A program made the translations under genes and the position numbers. Shown piece after piece: positions 44,627 to 53,392 of a stretch of 64,000 bases of DNA. The notes beneath the pieces are model-generated. The model worked only from the letters and a program-made list of their open reading frames with translations. It was not told the origin of the DNA and ran no database searches. Within the stretch, counting starts at the first letter, position 1; the number at the start of each line of letters is the position of its first letter. Source of the stretch: Pseudosulfitobacter koreensis (GTDB lineage: Bacteria > Pseudomonadota > Alphaproteobacteria > Rhodobacterales > Rhodobacteraceae); assembly GCF_024733015.1 (NCBI RefSeq), contig NZ_JANKJG010000006.1, positions 124,001 through 188,000 on the forward strand, read 5' to 3'.

Positions 44627-45240
44627 GGCAACATCCCGTTGGCGCGCACCGCCTTGACCGAGGCGCGGGCCTCCATCGCTGCCAGAAACGCCGAAATGCG
44701 CGGATAATCGGCGGGATCGACCCCGTCGCCCTTCAGCCAGTTGCAGGTGATGAACAGATACGGATCGGCCAGGCTGAGGCTGTCTCCCATCACATAGGGC
44801 CCTTGCAGCGCGTGATCTTCGATATAACGCGCCGATGCGGCCATCGTCTGCGGCACCTTCGCGGTCATGTCGTCATAGCTGGATTGCTGGTCGGCCCAGC
44901 GGCTGCCACGCATCTTGTGGGCGTGGTTCACGTGCATGGTCGAGGCGAGATAGTACATGACGCTGCGCATGCGGGCGGCTTCCAGCGGGGTGGCGGGCAC
45001 CAGACCAGCCTGCGGTGCGGTGGCCGCGACATAGTCCAGCAGCGCGCCGGTTTCGGTCAGGAATTGCCCCTGCACCTCAAGCGCGGGCACGCGGCCCTTG
45101 GGGTTCTTGTCCAGATAGGGCTGCTTGGTCTGTTCAGCCTCGGCAAAGTCGACCTTGACGGCGGTGTAATCCAGCCCGGCTTCTTCCAGCGCGATGGCGA
45201 CCGCAATCGAGATGGTGCCCGGTGTGTAGTAAAGCTGCAT
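44623..45240 (-). CDS. Glutathione S-transferase family protein
   Basis: A 205-residue GST. The N-terminal thioredoxin fold begins MQLYYTPGTISIAVAIALEE and contains GRVPALEV with the cis-proline and the ETGALLDYVA (Glu-Thr/Ser) glutathione-binding element; residues about 85-205 are the all-helical domain with GPYVMGDSLSLADPYLFI. Its start lies upstream of, and its stop overlaps, the saccharopine dehydrogenase-like gene (ATGA), so the two form a two-gene unit. The substrate is unknown. Confidence 0.92.
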   Translation of the reverse strand: MQLYYTPGTISIAVAIALEEAGLDYTAVKVDFAEAEQTKQPYLDKNPKGRVPALEVQGQFLTETGALLDYVAATAPQAGLVPATPLEAARMRSVMYYLASTMHVNHAHKMRGSRWADQQSSYDDMTAKVPQTMAASARYIEDHALQGPYVMGDSLSLADPYLFITCNWLKGDGVDPADYPRISAFLAAMEARASVKAVRANGMLP

Positions 45241-45261
45241 TGGATGGCCTTTCTGCGAGAC

Positions 45262-45915
45262 TCAAACGTGGGTTTGCGCGTGGTGACGGTCGGGGTGTTC
45301 CAGGTGCGGGACCGCATTGAACAGGACCGGCGACCACGTGCCGCCGACCGGAAAAAGCCGGTGCTGCGAGGTGTTCATGATCGCCAGCGCCAGGTTGGCC
45401 ATCGCGCTGATGTCCAACCCCATGTGCTGGCGCATCGCCATCGAGATCAGACCGCCCGAGGTGATCACCAGCGCGGGGCCGTCGCCTGCTGCAATCTCGG
45501 TCAGGGCGGCGCTGACGCGCGTTTCGAATTGCTGAAACGTCTCGGGTACATTCAGGATTTCGCCGTTCTGCCAGGCGGCGAACACCTTTGGCAGATGTGC
45601 GGTGAACTCGACCTGCTCGGTCGGGATCGGAATGCCCTGTTCGTCGCGCAATGCGGCGGCGAGGGTGAAATACTCCAGCTCGTTCAGCCGTCCGTCGCGG
45701 GTGGGAATCAGCCCGGTGTCCATCGCGTCGGCGGTTTCGATATGGCGGCGCAATGTGCCGGTATAGAGCCGCACATGATGCTGCTTTGTCGCGCGCATGT
45801 GTTCGCCCAGCCAGGCGGATTGCTGGAAGCCCAGAGGCGAGAGGCGATCGTAGGATGCCTCGTCGGTGGCACCGGAATTGGCCTGACCGTGACGGATGAG
45901 AGTGATGTGGGACAT
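45262..45915 (-). CDS. Histidine phosphatase family protein
   Basis: A 217-residue phosphoglycerate-mutase-like phosphatase. The nucleophile is in ITLIRHGQAN (residues 4-13), with the second Arg in LYTGTLRRHIETADAM and the later His in LVITSGGLISMAMRQH, where the usual xSHG is replaced by TSGG, a small departure at the second catalytic site that may change activity. The ATG at 45915 follows GAAAGG. The gene ends 22 bases before the GST start on the same strand. Confidence 0.85.
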   Translation of the reverse strand: MSHITLIRHGQANSGATDEASYDRLSPLGFQQSAWLGEHMRATKQHHVRLYTGTLRRHIETADAMDTGLIPTRDGRLNELEYFTLAAALRDEQGIPIPTEQVEFTAHLPKVFAAWQNGEILNVPETFQQFETRVSAALTEIAAGDGPALVITSGGLISMAMRQHMGLDISAMANLALAIMNTSQHRLFPVGGTWSPVLFNAVPHLEHPDRHHAQTHV

Positions 45916-46042
45916 GGGCAGCCTTTCGCGCTTTGTCGCCGTTGTAGGCGAGGGGCGCAGGCGTGGAAAGTGCAGTGCGCAGCGGAGGAGCGGATTTTTC
46001 GCGGTGCAAGCTGATGCCCCCGACCCGATGATTGCCGAAGGT

Positions 46043-46080
46043 GCTTGCCTGCTGTGACGACCTGCATTCCATCGGCAAGC
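46043..46080. promoter_or_regulatory. Inverted repeat upstream of the formate dehydrogenase gene
   Basis: GCTTGCC and GGCAAGC form a perfect 7-bp inverted repeat with a 24-base centre, about 100 bases before the formate dehydrogenase start. It could be a leader hairpin or an operator; its role is not known. Confidence 0.35.
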
Positions 46081-46176
46081 GGCTATGGCGCAAATTCGGG
46101 ATCGGGCGTCGGGAATGGGGTCCCGCAGGGCACGGCATCTTGATAGAAGGAAGCATCGTTTTGGGAGGCAAGAGTG

Positions 46177-48945
46177 ATGTCGGACGTCGTTAAGTTTGTG
46201 CTGGACGGACAAGAGGTCGAGGCCGCAGCCGGTCTGACCATCTGGGAAGTGGCCAATGGCCGCGGTCTGGTCATCCCGCATCTGTGCCACAAGCCGGCCC
46301 CCGGATACCGCCCCGACGGCAACTGCCGCGCCTGCATGGTCGAGATCGAGGGCGAGCGGGTGCTGGCCGCCTCGTGCATCCGCGAACCCAGCGAGGGCAT
46401 GGTCGTCACCACCAACTCCGCCCGCGCCCAGACCGCGCGCAGGATGGTGGTCGAGATGTTGGTGACCGACCAGCCGCCGCAGAACACAGCCCACGACAAA
46501 TCCGCCCATATGTGGGATATGGCAGCGCTCAGCGGCGTCACGCACAGCCGCTTTCCCAAGCTGGAAGAGGGCCGCATTCCGCTGCTCGACGACAGCCATG
46601 TCGCGATGCGCGTGAACCTTGATGCCTGCATTCAATGCGGGCTGTGCGTGCGCGCCTGCCGCGAAGTGCAGGTGAACGACGTGATCGGCATGGCGGGGCG
46701 CGGGCATGATGCCTATCCCGTCTTCGACATGGCCGACCCGATGGGCGACAGCACCTGCGTGGCCTGCGGCGAATGCGTGCAGGCCTGCCCGACGGGTGCT
46801 TTGATGCCTGCGACTGTGGTGGACGCCGACCAGGTGGGCGACAGCGCCGATTTCGACAGCGAGGTGGAAAGCATCTGCCCGTTCTGCGGCGTCGGCTGCC
46901 AGATCAGCCTGAAGGTCAAGGACGGCAAGGTAAAATACGTCGACGGCATCAACGGCCCCGCGAACGAAGGACGGCTTTGCGTCAAGGGACGGTTCGGCTT
47001 TGACTATATCCACCACGAACACCGTCTGACCAAACCGCTGATCCGCCGCGAGGATGCACCCGCCAAGGGGCTGAACGTGGACCCCGCCAACTGGCAGGCC
47101 CATTTCCGCGAGGCGTCCTGGGACGAGGCGCTGGATTTTGCCGCAGGCGGCATGAAGGGCCGGGGCCGCGAGGTCGCAGGCTTCGGCAGTGCGAAATGCA
47201 CCAACGAAGAGGCCTATCTGTTCCAGAAGATGATCCGCCAGGGCTTTGGCCACAACAACGTCGATCACTGCACACGGCTGTGCCATGCGTCATCGGTGGC
47301 CGCATTGATGGAAAACGTCGGATCAGCGGCGGTGACGGCCACGTTCAACGAAATCGAAAACGCCGATGTGGCCATCGTGATCGGGGCCAACCCGATTGAA
47401 AACCATCCTGTCGCCGCGACCTATTTCAAGCAGTTCACCAAGCGCGGCGGCAAGCTGATCGTGATGGACCCGCGCGGGCAGGCGCTGAAACGGTTTTCCA
47501 GCCACATGCTGCAATTCCGCCCCGGTGCGGACGTATCGATGCTGAACGCGATCATGCACACCATCGTCGAGGAAAAGCTTTACGATCAGCAGTATATCGA
47601 AGCCTACACCGAGAATTGGGAGGCCGAGAAGGCGCATCTGAAGGATTTCAGCCCCGAAAAGATGGCCCCGATGTGCGGTATCGACGCCGAAGTGCTGCGC
47701 GATGTGGCCCGCACCTTTGCAGGCGCCAAGTCGGCGATGATCTTCTGGGGCATGGGCGTGTCGCAGCACATTCACGGCACGGATAACAGCCGTTGCCTGA
47801 TTTCGCTGGCGCTGATGACCGGGCAGGTGGGCCGCCCCGGCACCGGCCTGCATCCGCTGCGCGGGCAGAACAACGTGCAGGGCGCATCCGATGCGGGGCT
47901 GATCCCGATGTTCCTGCCGGACTATCAGGACGTGACCGACGAGGGCGTGCGCCGTGCCTTTACCGAAGTCTGGGGCACCGAGGATTTCTCTGCCCAGAAG
48001 GGCCTGACCGTGACCGAAATCATGGACGCGGTTCATGCGGGCGACATCAAGGCGATGTATGTGCTGGGTGAAAACCCCGCCATGTCCGATCCTGATGTGG
48101 AACACGCCCGCGATGCGCTGGCCAAGCTGGACCACCTGGTGGTGCAGGACATCTTCATCACCGAAACCGCGAACTATGCAGACGTGATCCTGCCCGCCTC
48201 TGCCTTTGCCGAGAAGTCCGGCACGGTGACCAACACCAACCGCCAGGTGCAGATGGGCCGCGCGGCGGTGGCCCCTCCGGGCGAGGCGCGCGAGGATTGG
48301 TGGATCGAGGTGGAACTGGCCAAACGGCTGGGACTTGGCTGGACCTATCAGGGGCCTGCGGAGGTCTTTGCCGAGATGAAGCTGAATATGCCGTCGTTCA
48401 ATAACATCACCTGGGACCGGCTCGAGGCGCAGAATGCGGTGACCTATCCGTCGCTGTCGCCGACCGATCCCGGCCAGGCGATTGTCTTTGGCGACGGTTT
48501 CCCGCGCAAGGACGGGCGCGCGAAATTCACCCCGGCGGCGGTGATTGCGCCCGATGATGTGCCTGACGCCGAGTATCCGATGATCCTGACCACCGGCCGC
48601 CAGCTTGAGCATTGGCACACAGGGTCGATGACCCGCCGCGCCACAGTTCTGGACGGGCTGGAACCCGAGGCGAACTGTTCGCTGCATCCGTCGACCCTGC
48701 GCAAGCTGGGCGTGGCGGCGGGCGGACACGTGCGCCTGACCACCAAACGGGGCAGCATCACGGTGATGGCGCGCGAAGACCGCGCGGTGGCCCCCGACAT
48801 GGTGTTCCTGCCCTTTGCCTATGTCGAGGCGGCTGCGAATATCCTGACCAATCCGGCGGTTGACCCTTTCGGCAAGATCCCCGAGTTTAAGTTCTCGGCG
48901 GTCCGGGTAGAGGCTGCGCAGGATGACACGGTGGCCGCTGAGTAG
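46177..48945 (+). CDS. Formate dehydrogenase alpha subunit (Mo/W-bis-PGD)
   Basis: A 922-residue molybdopterin oxidoreductase that should oxidise formate to CO2. From the N-terminus: a [2Fe-2S] domain (Cys37, 50, 53, 67), a ferredoxin-like part with two [4Fe-4S] clusters (Cys151, 154, 157, 161 and Cys194, 197, 200, 204), the catalytic domain with its own [4Fe-4S] (Cys234, 237, 241, 268) and the metal ligand Cys369-His370 in DHCTRLCHASS, and a C-terminal cofactor-binding domain. This matches FdsA/FdhF of the NAD-linked type, yet no beta or gamma subunit gene adjoins it. ATG at 46177, with GGGAGG upstream. Confidence 0.92.
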   Translation: MSDVVKFVLDGQEVEAAAGLTIWEVANGRGLVIPHLCHKPAPGYRPDGNCRACMVEIEGERVLAASCIREPSEGMVVTTNSARAQTARRMVVEMLVTDQPPQNTAHDKSAHMWDMAALSGVTHSRFPKLEEGRIPLLDDSHVAMRVNLDACIQCGLCVRACREVQVNDVIGMAGRGHDAYPVFDMADPMGDSTCVACGECVQACPTGALMPATVVDADQVGDSADFDSEVESICPFCGVGCQISLKVKDGKVKYVDGINGPANEGRLCVKGRFGFDYIHHEHRLTKPLIRREDAPAKGLNVDPANWQAHFREASWDEALDFAAGGMKGRGREVAGFGSAKCTNEEAYLFQKMIRQGFGHNNVDHCTRLCHASSVAALMENVGSAAVTATFNEIENADVAIVIGANPIENHPVAATYFKQFTKRGGKLIVMDPRGQALKRFSSHMLQFRPGADVSMLNAIMHTIVEEKLYDQQYIEAYTENWEAEKAHLKDFSPEKMAPMCGIDAEVLRDVARTFAGAKSAMIFWGMGVSQHIHGTDNSRCLISLALMTGQVGRPGTGLHPLRGQNNVQGASDAGLIPMFLPDYQDVTDEGVRRAFTEVWGTEDFSAQKGLTVTEIMDAVHAGDIKAMYVLGENPAMSDPDVEHARDALAKLDHLVVQDIFITETANYADVILPASAFAEKSGTVTNTNRQVQMGRAAVAPPGEAREDWWIEVELAKRLGLGWTYQGPAEVFAEMKLNMPSFNNITWDRLEAQNAVTYPSLSPTDPGQAIVFGDGFPRKDGRAKFTPAAVIAPDDVPDAEYPMILTTGRQLEHWHTGSMTRRATVLDGLEPEANCSLHPSTLRKLGVAAGGHVRLTTKRGSITVMAREDRAVAPDMVFLPFAYVEAAANILTNPAVDPFGKIPEFKFSAVRVEAAQDDTVAAE

Positions 48946-48966
48946 GCGGCTGCGGTACAGGTGGGA

Positions 48967-50145
48967 TCAGGCGTATTTGTCGATCAGGTAAAGCCCGACC
49001 AAAACGACAGCGGTTAATACGAAAGCTCCCAGCCTGCGGAATTCCGGGCTGGTGGCCAGCTTGGCCGTTGTTGCGGGAAAGGCCCAGTGCGCCAGCCGTA
49101 TCGCGGGGCGGTTCAGTCTGAGGAGGTCGGCCAGTTTGACGATGATCGCCACACTCAGAATGGTCAGCACTCGGACAGCGATGAAAATAAGAGCGAGCGC
49201 GACAAAGACAGCAAAGTCGGCATAAGCGCCCTCCGTTTCCTGACCTGAAATGGTCAGCAGGTACAGCACAACGAAGATACCGACTTTGTGCCAGAGGTAT
49301 GTTTCCTTGTTTCGCGAAGTCTGTCTGGTTGCGGCCTTTTCGTCCTGCGGCAGAGATTGCGCGTGGCCGTACATCAGCAGTTGATAATCGGGCCGCCATC
49401 CCAGCCGTTTGCTGGCGCCGACACCGTCCGTTGCCCATTGAAAATGGGTTTCGACCACGCGGGCCATGCCGGTGGGATAGCCGGTTTCGGGATCGCTCAG
49501 TCGGGATTGAAGGGAGTCGTAAAGTTGCTCTTCGAGCCTGCGGCGCAGGGTCAGGTCATGGGCCATGTTCAGTGACAACAGGGCATCCAGCGCCTTTGTG
49601 TCCCAGTACATGGGACGCAGCGCATCGTTGAACTTTGTCTGGAATATCGAAAGTGCCGCGTCCAAGTCCTTTTGGGCGAGCGCGTCTAGCTGACCGATGC
49701 CCAGCCCCCAGGGCCGCGCGGTCGTGGGGTTCAATGTGGCCTTGGGCGGGTCAGGCAGTTGTGCGAACTGCTCTTCGGCAATGGGGCTGTGGCCGGTGTC
49801 ATCGGTCTGCGGTTTGGTCCGGCACGCTTCCTGATCCGGTGTGGTTTCCTGCGGCGGCGGGTGGCCCGTGTCTGTGGGGCGCACCGGTTCGCGCAGCGTA
49901 ACAGATGCGGCGTCGTCCTGGCCGGTGCGCCCTTCCATGATATCGGCCATGCTGGGTCGGTTGGGTGCTGCGTCGTCTTCCAGCGCCTGACGTTTGGCGG
50001 CGTCGAAAGCATCGCGCAGTGCGCCGAACGCGGCGGGATCGTTGCGGTCGATCTGTTTCAACCGTACGGCATAGGCGCGTTTGACCTCGCGTTCGGTCGT
50101 GGGTTTTGCAAGGCCCAGTTCGGACCACGGCCACCTAGGAGACAT
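48967..50145 (-). CDS. Membrane-anchored J-domain-like protein (DjlB/DjlC type)
   Basis: A 392-residue protein. Residues about 6-52 form a J-domain-like helix bundle (SELGLAKPTTEREVKRAYAV, then DPAAFGALRDAFDAAK), but the loop that should carry His-Pro-Asp reads QIDRNDP. A disordered Pro/Asp-rich linker follows (60-145), then a helical domain, and at least three membrane helices near 285-300, 308-338 and 372-388. Its start overlaps the stop of the HscC-type Hsp70 gene by 11 bases, so they are made together. In Escherichia coli, HscC has similar membrane-tethered partners, DjlB and DjlC. Confidence 0.75.
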   Translation of the reverse strand: MSPRWPWSELGLAKPTTEREVKRAYAVRLKQIDRNDPAAFGALRDAFDAAKRQALEDDAAPNRPSMADIMEGRTGQDDAASVTLREPVRPTDTGHPPPQETTPDQEACRTKPQTDDTGHSPIAEEQFAQLPDPPKATLNPTTARPWGLGIGQLDALAQKDLDAALSIFQTKFNDALRPMYWDTKALDALLSLNMAHDLTLRRRLEEQLYDSLQSRLSDPETGYPTGMARVVETHFQWATDGVGASKRLGWRPDYQLLMYGHAQSLPQDEKAATRQTSRNKETYLWHKVGIFVVLYLLTISGQETEGAYADFAVFVALALIFIAVRVLTILSVAIIVKLADLLRLNRPAIRLAHWAFPATTAKLATSPEFRRLGAFVLTAVVLVGLYLIDKYA

Positions 50146-51838
50146 AATAGTCGTCTATGCGGTCCAGCGTTTCGCCCATATCGCCCCGCATCCGCGCGAT
50201 TTCGGCAGGGTCCTGCCCTTCCAGCGCGGCTTCGAATGCCATCAGTATGTCTTGCAGCATGTGCCGGTCATCGCCTGCGGCCATTTCGTACAGTCGGCGG
50301 ATGCGAGCCATGAAGGTCACATTGGCCTCGTCTTCGCGCGGATGCATCTTGAAGGCCTGCATCTGCTTCAGCTTTTTGGCAATGTCTGCCTCGGTCAGGT
50401 TCGAGACGTTGTCGCTGATGACGATGCCCGCCTGCTTGCCGGTGCTGATCGACGTCGCCTCGACCTCGATCAGGCCCGACGGGTCATAGGTCACGCGTAC
50501 GAACATGCTTTCCTGACCGGCCTTGCCCTTGGGCACATTGATGTCGAACCGGCCCAAGTGCACATTGTCGCTGACCTTGGGGGCTTCGCCCTGATAGATG
50601 TCGATGCGCAGATTGGTCTGGTTGTCGCTCATCGTGGAAAAGATCTGTTGGCGCGATGCGGGCAGGGGCGTGTTGCGTTCGATGATCGGCTGGAAAAAAC
50701 CGTGGATGCTGGTGCCGTTCTTCAGTCTGGTCGCGGTCTCGATACCCACGGAAAATGGCGAGACATCTGTCATCACGACGTCATCCAAAGCGCGGTCATG
50801 TGCCACCAGCGCGGCCTGTACCGCCGCCCCCAGTGCAACGGCATGATCCGGGTCGATGGTCATTTCGGGCAGCCGCCGGAACTGCCGCGCGACCATCTGG
50901 CGGATCATCGGCATACGGGTCGCACCGCCGACCAGTATGACGCGGTCCAGCCCGTCGGTATCAAGGCCGGTGTCATAGAAACAGCGCTCGATCGGGCGGT
51001 GCAGACGTTTGATCAGCGCCGCGCAAGCGGTTTCAAAGTCGGTGCGGGTCAGGGTCAGACCGTGGTGCGTGCTGTCGATCTTTATCCTGGCTTCGTACTC
51101 ATCCTTGCCGCTCAGGTGGCGCTTGGCCACGTCGGCCTGAAGCCGTAGCTGTTGCTGTATGTCAGCGCCCAGCTTGGCCCAGGGCGTGCCGATCTTGTCC
51201 GCCATGGTCTTGGCCAGTGCTTCGGAAAAATCCTCGCCGCCCAGAAAGGCGTCGCCGGACGAGGCCTTGACCTCCATCACGCCATCGAAATGTTCCAGCA
51301 CCGTCACATCGAAGGTGCCGCCGCCCAGATCGAACACGAGAAACTGGCTTTCGCCCTCGCGGTCCTGCAATCCATAGGCCAGCGCCGCCGCCGTGGGTTC
51401 GTTGACCAACCGCACCGCGTTCAGGTCGGCCATCGCGCAGGCGGCCATCGTGGCCTGACGCTGGCCCTGGTTGAAATACGCGGGCACCGATACGACCACA
51501 TCGCGGATGGTCTGACCAAGGGCCGCTTCGGCATCGTCTTTCAGCTTGCGCAGCACCAGGGACGACAGTTCCTCGGCGCGCAGGGACTTGGGCCCCAGGG
51601 CAAAGGTGGTTTCGGTGCCCATCGCGCGTTTGAACGCAGCGGCGGTTTGTTTGGGGTGCGTGGTCTGACGGTCGCGCGCGGCCTCGCCCACCAGCACGGC
51701 ACCATCGTCGAACGACACGACCGAAGGCGTCAATCTGTGCCCGAGCGCATTGGCCAGAAGACGTGGCGCGCCCTCTTCAAATACGGCAATCAGCGAGTTC
51801 GTGGTGCCGAGATCAATGCCAATGATGGGCTGGGTCAT
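50135..51838 (-). CDS. HscC-type Hsp70 chaperone
   Basis: A 567-residue Hsp70 homologue. The ATPase domain is complete: [15 protein letters not shown] (residues 6-20), [41 protein letters not shown] and [13 protein letters not shown]. The substrate domain is short and lacks the DnaK lid tail; total length is that of HscC (about 556) rather than DnaK (about 640). The paired degenerate J-protein gene follows with an 11-base overlap. No dnaJ or grpE is near. The clients are unknown. Confidence 0.9.
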   Translation of the reverse strand: MTQPIIGIDLGTTNSLIAVFEEGAPRLLANALGHRLTPSVVSFDDGAVLVGEAARDRQTTHPKQTAAAFKRAMGTETTFALGPKSLRAEELSSLVLRKLKDDAEAALGQTIRDVVVSVPAYFNQGQRQATMAACAMADLNAVRLVNEPTAAALAYGLQDREGESQFLVFDLGGGTFDVTVLEHFDGVMEVKASSGDAFLGGEDFSEALAKTMADKIGTPWAKLGADIQQQLRLQADVAKRHLSGKDEYEARIKIDSTHHGLTLTRTDFETACAALIKRLHRPIERCFYDTGLDTDGLDRVILVGGATRMPMIRQMVARQFRRLPEMTIDPDHAVALGAAVQAALVAHDRALDDVVMTDVSPFSVGIETATRLKNGTSIHGFFQPIIERNTPLPASRQQIFSTMSDNQTNLRIDIYQGEAPKVSDNVHLGRFDINVPKGKAGQESMFVRVTYDPSGLIEVEATSISTGKQAGIVISDNVSNLTEADIAKKLKQMQAFKMHPREDEANVTFMARIRRLYEMAAGDDRHMLQDILMAFEAALEGQDPAEIARMRGDMGETLDRIDDYYVS

Positions 51839-51917
51839 GGACTTTTTACCTTGTGGCGGGGCATGTTGCGTTCGTTATTTCTTGAGGCAGTGCGGCGGTC
51901 AACCGCGAGGGGCGATT

Positions 51918-53102
51918 ATGCAGGTGGACGGACAGAGATTTCTGAGGGATTTGCACAAGCTGCGCAGCTTTGGCGCGCAGGGCATTGGCGTGGTGCGGCC
52001 CGCCTATTCGGAGCCGGACGTGGCGGCGCGGGCTTGGCTGGCCGAACAGATGCGCGATGCGGGCCTGCGGGTCGAGATGGACGCGATGGGCAATCTGTTC
52101 GGACTGGCCGACGGGCCTTCGCTGCTGCTGGGATCGCACAGCGACAGCCAGCCGACAGGCGGATGGCTGGACGGCGCGCTGGGCGTGATCGCAGCGCTCG
52201 AGATCGCGCGGGCAGCGGGCGGCGGCGTCTCGGTGGTCTCGTTCCAGGATGAAGAGGGCCGCTTTGGCGTGACCACGGGCAGTGCTGTCTGGTCGGGCAG
52301 CCTGACGCTGGAGACGGCGGACGGGCTGCAAGACCACGCGGGCGTGTCGCTGACCGAAGCGCGGCAGGCGGTGGCGGACATGGTCACCGGCGAGGTGGAT
52401 CCGGCGCAGTTCACCGGGTTCATCGAGATGCACATCGAGCAGGGGCCCTACCTCGAGGCGAATGGCGAGCAGATCGGTGTGGTCAGCCACATCGTCGGTA
52501 TCCGCGATATGGCGATCACCCTGATCGGGCAGCAGAACCACGCGGGCACCACGCCGATGCACCTGCGGCAGGATGCTTTCCAGGCGCTGAGCGCGTTCAA
52601 TACGGGCCTCAATGACCGGCTGCGCAATGTGGTGACGCCCGATACGGTCTGGACCATCGGCCACGTGTCGCTGTCGCCCAATGCTTCGTCGATCGTGCCC
52701 GGACGCGTCCGGTTTTCGATGCAGTGGCGCGACGGCGACGCGGACCGGCTGGGGCGGATGGAGACGATCATCCGCGACCTGGCGGGCGAGATCGCGCAGG
52801 AGCGCAAGATGAAGCTGGAGTTCGGCCAGATGCTGGGGCTGGAGCCGGTGCAGATGGACGCGGGCCTGCGCGGGGCACTGGAGGCTGCGGCGCTAGCAGA
52901 GGCCGCGGGCAAGTGGCGCAAGATGCCCTCGGGGGCGCTGCACGATGCCACCAATGTCTCGAAGCTGATGCCTGTGGCGATGCTGTTCGTGCCGTCCATC
53001 GGCGGGATCAGCCACGCGTTCGAGGAAGACACCGCCGAGGATGATCTGGTTGCGGGCCTGCGCGTGATGGCGCGGGCCGTCGATCTGGTGCTGGCGGGGT
53101 AA
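51918..53102 (+). CDS. M20 family amidohydrolase (allantoate/N-carbamoyl-amino-acid type)
   Basis: A 394-residue di-metal hydrolase of the hydantoinase/carbamoylase branch. Metal ligands: His74 (LLGSHSDSQ), Asp85 ([10 protein letters not shown]), Glu-Glu in FQDEEGRFG and His in [11 protein letters not shown]; the dimerisation insert contains [12 protein letters not shown]. This group includes allantoate amidohydrolase, N-carbamoyl-L-amino-acid hydrolase and beta-ureidopropionase; the substrate is not decidable here. The ATG at 51918 gives the family N-terminus. Divergent from the Hsp70 gene by 80 bases. Confidence 0.9.
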   Translation: MQVDGQRFLRDLHKLRSFGAQGIGVVRPAYSEPDVAARAWLAEQMRDAGLRVEMDAMGNLFGLADGPSLLLGSHSDSQPTGGWLDGALGVIAALEIARAAGGGVSVVSFQDEEGRFGVTTGSAVWSGSLTLETADGLQDHAGVSLTEARQAVADMVTGEVDPAQFTGFIEMHIEQGPYLEANGEQIGVVSHIVGIRDMAITLIGQQNHAGTTPMHLRQDAFQALSAFNTGLNDRLRNVVTPDTVWTIGHVSLSPNASSIVPGRVRFSMQWRDGDADRLGRMETIIRDLAGEIAQERKMKLEFGQMLGLEPVQMDAGLRGALEAAALAEAAGKWRKMPSGALHDATNVSKLMPVAMLFVPSIGGISHAFEEDTAEDDLVAGLRVMARAVDLVLAG

Positions 53103-53159
53103 GGGGCGCTGCCCCTCGCCCTTGCGGGCTCACCCCGGAGTTTTTCGGGCAAGATGAAG
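53103..53159. repeat. Dispersed intergenic element, copy B
   Basis: Begins with a GGGGC/GCCCC hairpin (53103-53115) right after the M20 stop codon, followed by CACCCCGGAGTTTTTCGGGC and AAGATGAAG. Matches copies at 24681-24707 and 61721-61751 in layout. The last codons and the stop codon of the WGR-domain gene lie inside this copy. Confidence 0.6.
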
Positions 53160-53390
53160 CGGGGAGGTGTCGCGGATGTATCCCCGATCAAGGGCGCGCT
53201 GGCGGTGGCTGTCGGCGGCGCGGGATGCAGCGCGCAGGTCGGTGTGGCAGGAGGTGATCGTGCGCGGTGTGCCGCCCACGGCACCCCATTCGCGGGTGAC
53301 CGAGGCCTCTTCGAAGAGGTTGCGCGAAATCTCGACGCGGTAGAACAGCGGGCGGGCCTTGCCGGTGCGGTAAAGAAGGGCTTGCAGCAT
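53130..53390 (-). CDS. Stand-alone WGR-domain mini-protein
   Basis: An 86-residue protein made of little more than one WGR domain: YRVEISRNLFEEASVTREWG (residues 17-36) followed by AVGGTPRTIT and ending in the RGY element (69-71). WGR domains are known from PARPs, MolR-type regulators and some DNA-modifying proteins and are thought to contact nucleic acid. Here Ala replaces the Arg of the name-giving triplet. It starts two bases after the response regulator stop, with GGAG inside that gene's end, so it is the third gene of the two-component operon. Its last nine residues are read from a dispersed repeat. Confidence 0.72.
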   Translation of the reverse strand: MLQALLYRTGKARPLFYRVEISRNLFEEASVTREWGAVGGTPRTITSCHTDLRAASRAADSHRQRALDRGYIRDTSPLHLARKTPG

Positions 53391-53392
53391 CG

